Assembly: GCA_034359265.1 (NCBI GenBank)
Contig: CP136890.1
Location: 82,733,501 to 82,797,500 of the forward strand
Source of the DNA: Canna indica
Taxonomy: Eukaryota; Streptophyta; Magnoliopsida; Zingiberales; Cannaceae
Length of the DNA: 64,000 nucleotides
Direction: 5' to 3'
Shown here: positions 45,700 through 56,273 of the stretch, one piece after another
Numbering within the stretch: position 1 is the stretch's first letter
How the letters are laid out: every line of letters starts with the position of its first letter
Made by a program: the position numbers and the translations under genes
The notes under the pieces: model-generated
Database searches by the model: none
Told to the model about the DNA's origin: nothing
Seen by the model: the letters and a program-made list of their open reading frames with translations, nothing else

Positions 45700-47688
45700 A
45701 TGAAAAGACATGAACAAAAAAGGGTTGAACAAGCTCAAGCTTTGAAGACGACAGTCAAGAAAGGAAAGAAAACATCGAAGCCTTTAAAGATTCCAGAAGA
45801 AGGTTTGACCTCAAAAAACAAGAGCAAGGAAAGCTCAGATGATTCTGATGATAATGAAGTTCTTGGTAGCAAGAATTCTTCAGATAATGTGAACCAAGGT
45901 AAAAAGTTCTCAAATCGCAAAAGGATTCAATGTTTTTTCCTGTAAAAGGTTTGGTCATATAGAACATTTTTGTCATCTGAAAGACAAACATATAAATCAT
46001 GTAAAGATTGTTGAGAAAGAAGACTTTGATAATGGTTGCAGTAGTCATATGATAGCCAATGAGTAATGTTTTGTCAAGATTGATCGAGGTCATGTTACTA
46101 CTGTCAAATTTGGAGATGGTTCTGTCAAAAATGTTCATGGAAAAGGGGATATTCTGTGTAGATGGGCATCGAGATAAGATTATTAAAGATGTTCTTCTTG
46201 TTCCAAAGCTTCATTCAAATCTTCTCAGTGTGGGCCAGGCGGCCAGCTAATGAAGGCCAGATATGTTCTAATATTTGAAGATAAAATTTGTACAATCTAT
46301 TCTGATAAGTCAAAGAATGTTGAATTGATGAAAGTACCAGGTGCCCAAAATAACTTGTTTGCGTTCAATCCGCTAATGGTAGACTATGTTCTCAAAGTAG
46401 TTATTTTAGATTCGGACTATCTTTAGCGCTGCAGATTTGAGAATTTGAGTTCAGAATATCTTAAGAAGATAGAAAACTATTTTATGGTTAAAGGTTTGAA
46501 AGGAATAAAAGGAAGATTGAATCAATAGTGTGAAATTGCATATATGAAAAAATGCATAGAGATGTTTTTCCAAAGAAAGCAATATTTCGAGCCAAATATC
46601 CACAGGAGCTTCTGCATGCATATGTTTGCGGTCCAATGCAAGTTGAATCATATACTGGTTACAGGTATTTTGCATTATTTGTTGATTATCACAATCCATA
46701 TACTTGGATCATGTTTCTTAAACAAAAAAAATGAAGTGCTTACTAAGTTCAAGGAACTCAAACTTCAAATTGAAAACGAGGTTGGTCGTAGCATTAAATA
46801 TTTGAGGTCAGATAGAGGAGGCGGATTTTTATCTATTTTTTTTTTCAATTTTTATAGAAATAATGGTGTTGGCAACTCACAACTCCTTATACTCCACAAC
46901 AGAATGGAGTTGTAGAGAGAAGGAACTGATGTGTTGTGGAAATGGTTAAGTGCATGCTAAAGGAGAAGGAACTTCCCAAAGTTCTATGGGCCGAAGCAGT
47001 TAACACAGCTGTTCATACCATGAAGCGATGTTATACAACTGTAGTTGAAAGTATATATGACTCCATATGAAGCATGTTTTGGCATCAAATCTTTTGTGTC
47101 GCATTTTAGAATATTTGGATGTCCTGTGTTTGCTCTCAAACCAAACCAGCTAAAAAGTAAATTAGATAAAAATTATTCTAGATGTGTTTTTGTTGGTTAT
47201 AGCCGAGAGTCCAAAGCCTACAGGCTAATCAATCCTGAAACAATGAAGATTGTCATTAGTAGGGATGTTTTTTTTATAAAGGAGGAATTTGGGATTGGAG
47301 CAATAGTGTTGTTGGACCACCTGTGGTTCAGTCTGGTCACACCAAAGAAGATGAATGTTCAATAGAAGAGAGTGATGTTTTAGGGGTAGAGACAAATGAG
47401 TCAACTGACATAAATGTAGATAATGACTTAGCTTCACGAAAATATAAATCTCTGCAAGATATTTGTGAAAGATCACAAGTTTGTAATGCAACATAGGTTA
47501 ATGAGCCTAAGAGTTATGAAGAAGCTGCACTTGAACCAAATTGGAGGCTTGCAATGAAAGAAGAAATAGATTCAATTAACAAACATCAAACTTGGAAACT
47601 TGTTGATCTACCCGAAGGTAGGAGTGCCGTAAATCTTAAGTGGATCTACAAAATTAAATATAATGTTGATGCCTCAATATCTAAGTAT
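45700..47688 (+). pseudogene. Copia D gag end, integrase and RT start
   Basis: 45700-45945 is a Lys/Ser-rich Gag tail. The CCHC knuckle CFSCKRFGHIEHFC follows after a one-base insertion in a T run at about 45932. The motif DNGCSSHMIANE, where protease is expected, has no standard DSG. Integrase shows CGPMQVESYTGYRYFALFVDY (about 46630-46690), YLRSDRGG (about 46800) and PYTPQQNGVVERRN (about 46885-46925), then FGCPVFALKPNQLKSKLDKN (47120-47180). RT starts with NLKWIYKIKYN. Frames are broken at least ten times, so this is a fossil. Confidence 0.82.
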
Positions 47689-47701
47689 AAAGCTTGACTG
47701 G
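47689..47701. repeat. Target-site duplication of LINE B, left copy
   Basis: AAAGCTTGACTGG, repeated exactly at 53865-53877 after the poly(A) tail; the first As may belong to the tail. Confidence 0.92.
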
Positions 47702-47778
47702 CCAAACCGGGGCAGAACATCTTCACCATTCCCGACTGGAACCTCAATGGAGAATGAATGCTAGCCGAGGAAGGATGA

Positions 47779-50115
47779 GTGCTGGACAGGAAGGTAAGCT
47801 CCCTCTGCTGCGCCCCGCCTCGGTGGTCCCGTCTTTGCTGGAGATTTCACCCATCCCTCGTTCATGCGACGGGAGGCGGGTCTCTCTTCCGCCGACACCT
47901 GGACCCTCCTCCTTCCGTTGGGTACCTTCTCGGTCTTATGCTGATGTCGTTCGGTCTGCTCCTCCCCCCACCGGCTTCCCGCTCCCCTCTTGCTCGATGG
48001 GATTCTCGAGCTTACATTACCCTTATGCGGAGATCTGGTCGGTGTTTCAACTGTTGTGAGCGAGGTCATCGACGTTTTGAATATCGGACTCCTGCTGCAT
48101 GTTTTCGTTGTCGAAGACATGGTCATCGTGTAGACCGATACCGTCAAGACGTCCGACCTTTGGCATCTCGCCCCGTCGACTTGGTCATGATCTCCTCCTC
48201 TTCTTCCGGGGCCTCTCGTCATGCTTATCCTCCTCCACCTGCGATCTCCTGTTCATCGCCTCTTCTGTCCACTCCTCCATCGGTCATCTCCTCCGAAGAT
48301 GTGCATGTTCCCATGGTGCCCATGGCCCCACCTGAGATTGCTGAACCTGGCAATCGTCCTGGCTCGATTGAGCTTTATCTTCCTCCTTCCCGAGCGACAC
48401 ATAATCATGTTGGATATCTGGTTGAACACTGCATTATGGTCTCTGTCTCGGGCCATCTAGAGGTGGATGCTGACGTCGCTGGATTCCTGGCCTCTTGTTT
48501 TCGGGATGCCTCTTCTCACCGTCACCTTTGGCGCCAACGCTCGATGGCCGACGACCGTTTCCTTATCTCCACCCCGCATGAGGCCTCCTCTCATTATAAG
48601 CTCTCTCTCATCCGTCGTCGATCAATTGTTTGGGGTGCAGCCTCCTTGCTTATTACTGATTGGGTTGATGAGGGTGTTCGCGACTTCGTCCCCGTTTTAG
48701 AGTTGAGTGTGGGTCTGTCTTTGCAGGGTTTACCCCTCTATTTTTGGAATGAAGATGTGCTATCTGCTCTGGTTTGCCCGTTCGGAGCCTTCGATGCGCT
48801 GGATGCGCGCTCTCTCCATTGGTCGGAGCTCTCTTCATGCCGGATCCGGATCCGTGCTCCTTCTCTTCTCATTACCCCGCAACGCATTTTCGTCGACGCT
48901 AAAGGACGTAGATATCTGGTTGAATTGGAGATTGCATGGCACAGATGGATTCTTCGCAACGATGATTCTTCCCCTCCTGACTTCGATGTAGGCGATCCCG
49001 ACCCTGAGGATGACCTCGATGCGGACAGCCCCCCTCCTTCCGGATTCCCTGACCTACGGGATATGATCCCCACTATTCCGCCTCCTCTCGCTCCAGATGT
49101 GATTCATGGCTCATCTATCAGCCATCGCTTGGCTCAATCCTCCTTGTGCATCTCTCCTTCCCGCGTTCTCTCCGAGATTCTCTCCAGCGTGAGATCTGTT
49201 GATGCTGATCTTCCGCTGTGTCTCGACATGGCGTTTGGCTCCTCTCCTCTGGGCATCCATAGTCTCGGCGTCCTTCCTCGTCATGGCCCTATTCTGCCTC
49301 TCGTCCCTAGGATTGCTTTTTCTCTGTCGGTTGACAAGACAACTTCTTTCGACTCTGTGAGGTGGTTCCATCATATCTTGGATGTGCTGATGTCGGCGCC
49401 CCCTGCTTTGGCCGACGACCCCCTGCGATGCATTTACTCGATGGTGCCCTCGCCGCCACCTCTCTATGCTCATGCATCTGATGTCACCCCTCTTCCATTG
49501 ATCTATCCTCGAATTGAATTGCCTGCTGCACTACTGCTTCCTTATTTTTCTTCATCCACCTAGCATTCTTTGATGGTCTGGTTCTCATCTATTGGGCCCA
49601 CTAATTTGGTCCACATTATGAGATTGTTGTTGGTATTGTCCTCGTCCGCCTATATATCCAGGCTGCGGGCCCCATTGTTTATGTCGGATCTAGTGGCTGC
49701 TTTGAAAGGCTTTCTCTCTTCATCGGATCGGGATCCAAGGCCTCCTAGGCCTCTTCTCACTTATGTCCATCGTCGTTCCCGGGGGTCTCGTCTTCTCGTT
49801 CGACGAAGTATTCGTATTCTAGGGACTCGAGTCGGCCCTGGCGACTTGCTTCGCCGGGCATCTGCTCATAAGGCTCGCCTTAATGGTTACCAGGACGCGA
49901 TGGCAGAATTATTACATGGATCTTCTTCTCCTGCTTCTCCCGCTTGGTCATCTCCCTCTTCTGGTGCCGACTCATCTCTTGGTCATTTATTTCTCCCCGT
50001 GGGATCTTCTCTTGAATTCAATCATTTGAGGGAGCAGGTGCGCAGCATGGGCTTCACTCTCGCTGCTCCTGATCATGTTCTGGAGTCAGAACTCGCCGAG
50101 TTCATTTGTGCCTGA
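47779..50115 (+). pseudogene. LINE B ORF1 (RNA-binding, two degenerate CCHC knuckles)
   Basis: The likely start is in another frame (47694-48059), where the typical plant-LINE motif RSYADVV is seen; a frameshift near 48000 joins it to the 594-codon frame. Two adjacent knuckles follow, CFNCCERGHRRFEY and CFRCRRHGHRVDRY; in both the fourth ligand Cys is Tyr. A long middle part is Pro/Ser-rich with a DUF4283-like middle (LPLYFWNEDVLSAL, IRIRAPSLLI). A TAG at 49561-49563 separates a last segment, 49570-50115 (LFLPVGSSLEF...). ORF1 protein would coat the LINE RNA. It ends 18 bp before ORF2. Confidence 0.78.
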
Positions 50116-50133
50116 GTTCATTCGGGCCTCATT

Positions 50134-53100
50134 TTGTTGATTATATTTGCTATGCCATACAAACTATTCTCATCTCTCTTTTGGAATGTTCGCGGACTGG
50201 GTCGTCTCGCCAAGAGATATATGGTGAAATCTTATATCAGGGACCTCAGATGTTCTGTTATTGGTTTGCAAGAGACTAAGCTTTCTGATGTTTCTTTATC
50301 TACTATTAAGCAAATTTCGAGATTTCTTAAACCATCCTTCATCTCTCTTGATGTTGTGGGTCTCTCCGGTGGTCTTCTCCTTATTTGGGATGATGATATA
50401 TGATCTATGTCTGACACATTGATCGGCCACCGCTTCCTCAAAGCATCTCTTATGCACCGCCCTTCCCATGCAAATTTTTCTTTCGTGAATGTTTACGGCC
50501 CCCCACGAAGCTCGGGCAAATCAGCCTTCCTTGCTGAACTCGTGTTCCTTTTGCACGATCTGGACTCTAATGTGATCATGGGTGGTGATTTTAATCTCAC
50601 AATATTTGACTTTGAACGTCGGAACTGCACCGGCTCTGCTCGCGACTCCGAGCGTTTCTCCCGGTTCATCATGGAACAAGGACTGATTGACCTCCCCCTC
50701 ATGGGGAGCAAATATACTTGGACAAACAACCAATGTGTCCCGTCTCTGGCTAAGCTCGATCGCGTGTTGATTTCTGTATCATGCTCCTCATTGCTGCCAC
50801 TCGCCTCTTCCTCCATGGGTGACAAGAAATTATCGGATCACTCGACAATTATCTTTAGATCTTGCCTCCCTCCACCGACTGCTCGTAGACATTTTCGTAT
50901 GGAAATTTGGTGGCTGAAGAATGCGATCTTCAATAACATTCTTCATGCTGGATGGGATGTCCCTTCTTCTCCCTCTATCTCGGCTGGGGCTCGATGGTCG
51001 GTTCGCTGGCGCGGTCTCTGAAAAACTATTTCTCAATGGGGTGGTCTTCATCGTAAGGAGAAAGTGTTACGTAGACGCTTGATCGAATATAATATTAACG
51101 CCCTTCATCTTAAGGCTAAGCTTGTGAACCTCGACGTTAATGAGACCCGCCAACTTTATCAACTTAAAACTGACCTCGACTTAGCCTTGGATGAGGAAGA
51201 CTCTTACTGGCGGCAGAGGGCAAAGATTCGTTGGATGCGTGATGGGGATTGTTGCACCCGCTTCTTCCATCAATGGGCATCTCAACAGAGACGAAAAAAC
51301 TGGATCTACTCAATCAACTCTCCAGCTGGAATTATCTCCGACCCTGTATTGATTGACGATGGCTTCCATAATTATTTTCATGACTTATTGGGGAAACGTC
51401 GTAGACCTGTTCTCAGGGTGAATTGGCATGCCATTGGTATCCATCCTATTCCTTCTCTGTCGAACTTGGACTCACCATTCTCCATTGACGAAATTAAATT
51501 TGCTATTAATGGTATGGGATCATATAAAGCTCCGGGACCTGACGGCTTACTTATGGAGTTTTACCGATCACACTGGAGCCTTATTCAGCTCGACATCATG
51601 GCTATTTTTTTGGAGTTTTTCCAAGATCCGGGATCCCTCCGTCGTTTCAACAATGCCCACATTGCTCTCATTCCTAAATCTGAGGGGGCTTCACATTTCA
51701 ATGATTTTCGGCCTATAAGTATAGAGCACAGCTTAATCCGAATATTCTCTAAGGTCCTATCGAATCGCTTGAAACCAATCTCCTCTAAGTTGATCGACTT
51801 GCGCCAATGTGCTTTCATGGCCGAGCGTAGCTCATTGGACTGTTTCATGGGTTTACACGAGACCATTTGGGCATCACATAAGGCGCATGAGGACGGCCTC
51901 ATTCTTATGGTCGACTTTGAGAAAGCATTTGATTCTGTAGGATGGCAATTTCTTCATGATTTACTTGAGGCACGGGGCTTCTCATGCAAATGGCGCGCAT
52001 GGATTTCCAATTTACTCGAGACTGACTCAACTATTCTCATTAACGGTATTGTGGGATCCTCTTTCCACCACCGGCGAGGCATTCGCCAAGGAAATCCTAT
52101 CTCTCCCCTCCTGTTTAATATCGTGACTGATTGCCTTTCTCACTTGATTGATCATGCGGCGAACCTTGGCCTCATTCGGGGTCTTCTTGGTGACCGATTA
52201 CCCATGCATGTTTCTCACTTCATTTATGCTGATGACCTTGCTCTTCTATGCTTGAATGATGAGCTGAGTGTTCGTAATTTATCCCTTCTCCTTAAATGTT
52301 TCGAACTCGCGGTGGGTCTCAAGGTCAATTTGAACAAATCTTCGGTCTCATGCAACTCTGGAGAACATGATGTTTCATCTTTGGTGGCCGCCTCCATTGG
52401 TTTTCGGCCAGCTTCCTTCCCATTGAAATATCTCGGGCTGCCCTTGCGCATCGGTCGCTTACTCCATCAAGACTGTTCTCAATTTATCAATCGCATGGAC
52501 TCTCGGCTCAACTGTTGGCAAGGCCATCTCCTCTCTCACGTTGGTCGTCTTTGCTTGATTAACAACGCACTGACTTGCTCCCCCGCCTACCCCCTTTCTA
52601 TCTTCAAGGTTCCTGTATGGGTGGTTAAGGCTCTGGACTTGAGACAACGTCGTTTCTTTTGGGTTGGCTCAGACTGCCCTACCGCCAAAGGTCGTTGTTT
52701 AGTCTCTTGGGATAAAATTACTTGTCCTAAATCAGATGGAGGGCTTGGTATTTTAAATATTGCTGATCACAACATAGCACGTATCTGTTCTTGGCTATGG
52801 AAGATCATCCAAGGGCAAAACCTTATATGGATCCAAATTCTTATCCACCTTTATGGGGATTACAAGACATGGAACCTTCCTCCTTTCCATCGTCGTGCTT
52901 CCCCGATCTGGAAAGACGTCAACCGACACCTTGATATGCTCTGTTCGGGTGCCACCACTGTGGTTGGCAACGGTTCCCGCACCCGTTTGTGGACTGATAG
53001 ATGGTGCTCTGGTGGTTGCTTGGCTATCAAATATCCAGATCTCTTCCACCTATCTATGCAACCTACTTGCTTCATATTTGATGTCAAAATTATGGACCAA

Positions 53101-53745
53101 TTCGGCACATGCATTGGCTGGAACCTTACTTTTTCTTCTCTGGTGGATGCAAGATCATTGGACTCATTGCTCATGGACCTTGAGGAGATCAAGCATGGCT
53201 CCTTGGAAGACTCTGTCTCTTGGAGATGGGATCATAACGGCACTTTCTCCTCTCGCAGTCTCTATCGTATCCTCTCTTTCCGAGGATGTTACGACTACCA
53301 TCTCTGGCGCCTATGGTATCTCAAGCTCCCGCCTAAGGTCGCAATATTCGGATGGATTTGGATCAAGCGGAGACTCTTGACCTGCGATCGACTGGCTCGC
53401 TGGGGTGTATCCACGACTTCATCATGTGTGCTATGTTCCCATGGTCATGAATCTCATCAGCATCTTTTTATTTCATGTCCCTTCACCACGTTGGGTTGGG
53501 AGCGTCTTCTCCATCTCGGGCATCTTAGGACTTCCTCTCTGCGAGCATCCGGTTGGTATGGACGAAGGAATCGTAGAAATGCTACTCTATCCACTCTATC
53601 ATTTACTTGGAGATGGTTCATTTGGCGCGAGAGAAATGCACGTATTTTTCAAAACTCTCCTTCAAATATTCAATTGGCTGTTGTTGCTGCTGATGCTTTC
53701 TTGATAAGATACTCCTTAATTGTAACTCTTAATGGGGATCCTTGA
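50134..53745 (+). pseudogene. LINE B ORF2 (endonuclease-reverse transcriptase), two TGA stops
   Basis: A single frame of 1,203 codons broken only by TGA at 50401-50403 and 51019-51021. Endonuclease (AP type): FWNVRGLGR, LQETKLS, VYGPPRS, MGGDFNLTIFD, SKYTWTNN, KLDRVL and LSDHSTI. RT: FSIDEIKFAINGMGSYKAPGPDG in parts, RPISIEHS, VDFEKAFDSV, RRGIRQGNPISPLLFN and YADD at 52225-52236. The C-terminal zf-RVT region has WRLWYLKLPPKVAIFGW, then CVLCSHGHESHQHLFISC. It ends at NGDP with no RNase H, unlike LINE A. The few lesions mark a younger insertion than the elements around it. Confidence 0.92.
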
Positions 53746-53864
53746 TATTATACTACCTATCCTTATACTATATATTTTTAATTCTATGTATTTTATCTTC
53801 TCTCCCTCAACTTGTACTCTTCACCACTCATGACTAGATGTAGGTTTCATTCTCAAAAAAAAAA

Positions 53865-53877
53865 AAGCTTGACTGGT
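53865..53877. repeat. Target-site duplication of LINE B, right copy
   Basis: AAAGCTTGACTGG directly after the tail; Copia D reading resumes here. Confidence 0.92.
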
Positions 53878-55196
53878 CGCACGAGGTTTCATGCAACATA
53901 AGGGTATAGATTACCAAGAAACTTGCTCATGTTGCCAGAATGAAAACTATTTGAATGGTGTTTGCTTTGGCTGCTCATTTAAGTTGAAATATATTGACTA
54001 GATGTAAAGTCAGTCTTTCTCAATGAAGATTTGGCTGAAGAGGTGTATGTTCACCAACCCGAAGGTTTCAAAGAAGATATAAGCAAGGTATGTCTTTTAA
54101 GAAAGACATTATATGGTCTTAAACAGGCTCCTAGGGCCTGATATTCAAAGATTGATGCATTTTTTAGCCGCAATAGTTTGATTAGGTCAATGCATGATTA
54201 TACTTTGTATACAACACTTAATGATAATGGTAGCATTCTGGTAATTTGTCTCTATGTTGATTACTTGTCACTGGCGGTAGTAATGAAGAAGCTATTGGTA
54301 TTTTAAATTACAATTGTTCCAAACTTTCAAGATAACAGATTTGGGTAGATTCAATTATTTTATTGGTCTGAAGATCAGACAAATTGAAGATGAAACAAGC
54401 ATTATTCAGCACAAATATGCTACTGACTTAGTCAAAAGATTTGGTATGGCCGATTGCAAACCTGCTCTTACTCCTATGGAGACAAGGCTTAAGCTGCAAA
54501 AATAAATGAATGATGACAAAATTAATGAACATGATTATAGAAAATTGATTGGGTGTTTGATGTATTTGAGCAATACTCGTCCAAACATTGTATATGCACT
54601 AAGTATAGTGTCCACGTTTATGCAAACTCCATATTATGTTCATATGATGGCAGTAAAGCGTATTCTCAGATATATCAAAGGTACTACTGATTATGGTATT
54701 CTGTACAAAAGGAAATGCATTTTTCAATTAATTGGTTTTTCTAATTCAGATTGGGCAGACTCAATAGATGATAGACGTAGCACTTCAGGTTATGTTTTTG
54801 GATGTGGACCGGGAGTTGTATGTTGGGGCTCGAAAAAATAATGCTCTACTGCCTTATCTACAGTAGAGGCATAGTATGTTGCAATGACCACATCAGCTTG
54901 CCAAGCCGTGTGGTTGCGAAGGATACTGAGATATTTAAGCAAGGAATGCAAGTATGCAACTGTTATCTAGAGTGACAATCACTTAGCAATTGCAATGACA
55001 AAGAACCCAGTTTATCACTCCAAATCCAGGCACATCGATACACGTCATCATTTTATTAGAGAAGGAATCAGAAGCAGTTGAACTCAAATTCTATGAAGGT
55101 AAAAACCAGCTTGTTGATCTATTCACGAAAGCCTTGCCAGTTGAAAGATTTTTGAGTTTTAGAATCAAACTTGGTATTGAACAGGTTACGAGTTAA
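53878..55196 (+). pseudogene. Copia D RT end and RNase H
   Basis: Continues LVARGFMQHKGIDYQET, then [12 protein letters not shown] (about 54100-54140). The catalytic box is YVDY at 54253-54264 for expected YVDD. Next come FKITDLGRFNYFIGLKI, YRKLIGCLMYLSNTRPNI and, in RNase H, SDWADSIDDRRSTSGYVF and [13 protein letters not shown] (55020-55060). Stops at 53996, 54503 and 54839 and frameshifts make it inactive. It ends just before the purine tract AAGGGGGAG (55195-55203). Confidence 0.85.
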
Positions 55197-55203
55197 GGGG
55201 GAG

Positions 55204-55401
55204 TGTTAGTATAAACTAATTCTTACATGTAAAGCTTGTAATGAAATTTGAACTGGTTGTAATTGCGTAAACCTCTCGTAATAAGAGGTATAAATGCATT
55301 CTATAAATACAATCATACATTGTATTGTCTACATTTTTCTTTGTGAAATAAAAGTTCTTATTCTCTCTCTCTATATATATGCTTGTAATTTTCTGATAAC
55401 A
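55204..55401 (+). repeat. 3' LTR of Copia D
   Basis: Starts TGTTAGTATAAAC right after the purine tract AAGGGGGAG and ends near CTGATAACA. It contains AATAAG and TATAAATG motifs and TTTGTGAAATAAAAG. The end is approximate because no second copy exists for comparison. Confidence 0.7.
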
Positions 55402-55414
55402 ATAAATGTAGTTG

Positions 55415-55599
55415 CACTACAACAAAAGAATGAAATATCGATCGATCCATTTTTATTGAGAAATCGACCCTTTTTGAGGGTTTGAATATAAATTCAGGCG
55501 CACCAAAAAGGTCGGTTTGATAATGAAGAGTGAAGAAATTAAGGAACCGACGCCTATGAATAGGCGCCGGTAAATCGGCGCTTATGTAGCCCCGGTATT

Positions 55600-55675
<76 letters not shown>

Positions 55676-56273
55676 AATAATTTTATTTATATCATCAATC
55701 TATAAAATATATAATATGTTATTTTATAATTATAAAAAAAAATTATATTTTATTATATTAGTATATAATGTTTAAGATTATTATTGATATTTTATTAGTT
55801 GATAAAATTTCTTAAGTATATAAATATATTTATAATGTTTAAAAGGAATAGAAAAAAATATATATTAAATGATGTGGGACCAAATTTGATTGTATTTATA
55901 ATAACAAAAAACCAATTTAAAAATATATTTCTTGTTCAACGTGGGACTAAACTTTTGTTTTTTTTCGTTTTATATTAATTTTAAAATTTTAAAAAAAAAC
56001 TGGCGCCTAAATGGTGTCGTTTTCAAATTTTTCGGGCGCCAACTTCTGTTGGTGCCTATATGATAGAAACCGACGCCTTAATAAAGGCGCCGATTTCACT
56101 AAACCTAGTGCCATGGCACCCGTTTTGGGAAATGGGCGCCTATACCAGGCGTCGGTTTACCTGAACCCGGCGCCATGGCGCCAATTTTGGGAATCAGGCG
56201 CATGCTGGAGAAAGCCTGCCCAGGCGCCGGTCATTTTGTGCAGGTTTTCTATTTTTTTCTTGTGTTGTTAGAG
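55415..56273. mobile_element. Non-autonomous CACTA-like element
   Basis: Left terminus CACTACAACAAAAGAA; right end TTCTTGTGTTGTTAGAG is a decayed inverse of it. Subterminal GGCGCC / ACCGACGCC words recur on both sides (55495-55590 and 56000-56235). An (AT)31 run is at 55603-55664. No target duplication was matched. The 86-residue frame at 56011 lies within the repeats. Confidence 0.62.
55603..55664. repeat. (AT)31 microsatellite
   Basis: Uninterrupted AT dinucleotides. Confidence 0.97.

Larger units (their letters stand above)
47702..53864 (+). mobile_element. L1-type LINE B (6.16 kb), nearly full length
   Basis: Bounded by a 10-13 bp target duplication and ending in a run of 12 As (53856-53867). 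It has a short 5' leader, ORF1 with two knuckles and ORF2 with endonuclease, RT and zf-RVT. ORF2 has only two internal stops. No RNase H follows. It lies in the RT of Copia D. Confidence 0.92.
45692..55401 (+). mobile_element. Copia element D, 5'-truncated, interrupted by LINE B
   Basis: Plus-strand Copia. Gag end with knuckle (45930-45976), protease/pre-integrase traces, integrase (46600-47330) and the first part of RT (to 47688) lie left of LINE B; the rest of RT, RNase H, purine tract and 3' LTR lie right of it (53878-55401). The RT text joins exactly across the insert (WIYKIKYN...SKYKA before, LVARGFMQHKG after). No 5' LTR is seen. Many stops. Confidence 0.85.

Noticed and set aside
56011..56271. 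86-codon frame with repeated APVLGN-like text
   Set aside because: Made of GGCGCC subterminal repeats of a CACTA-like element.
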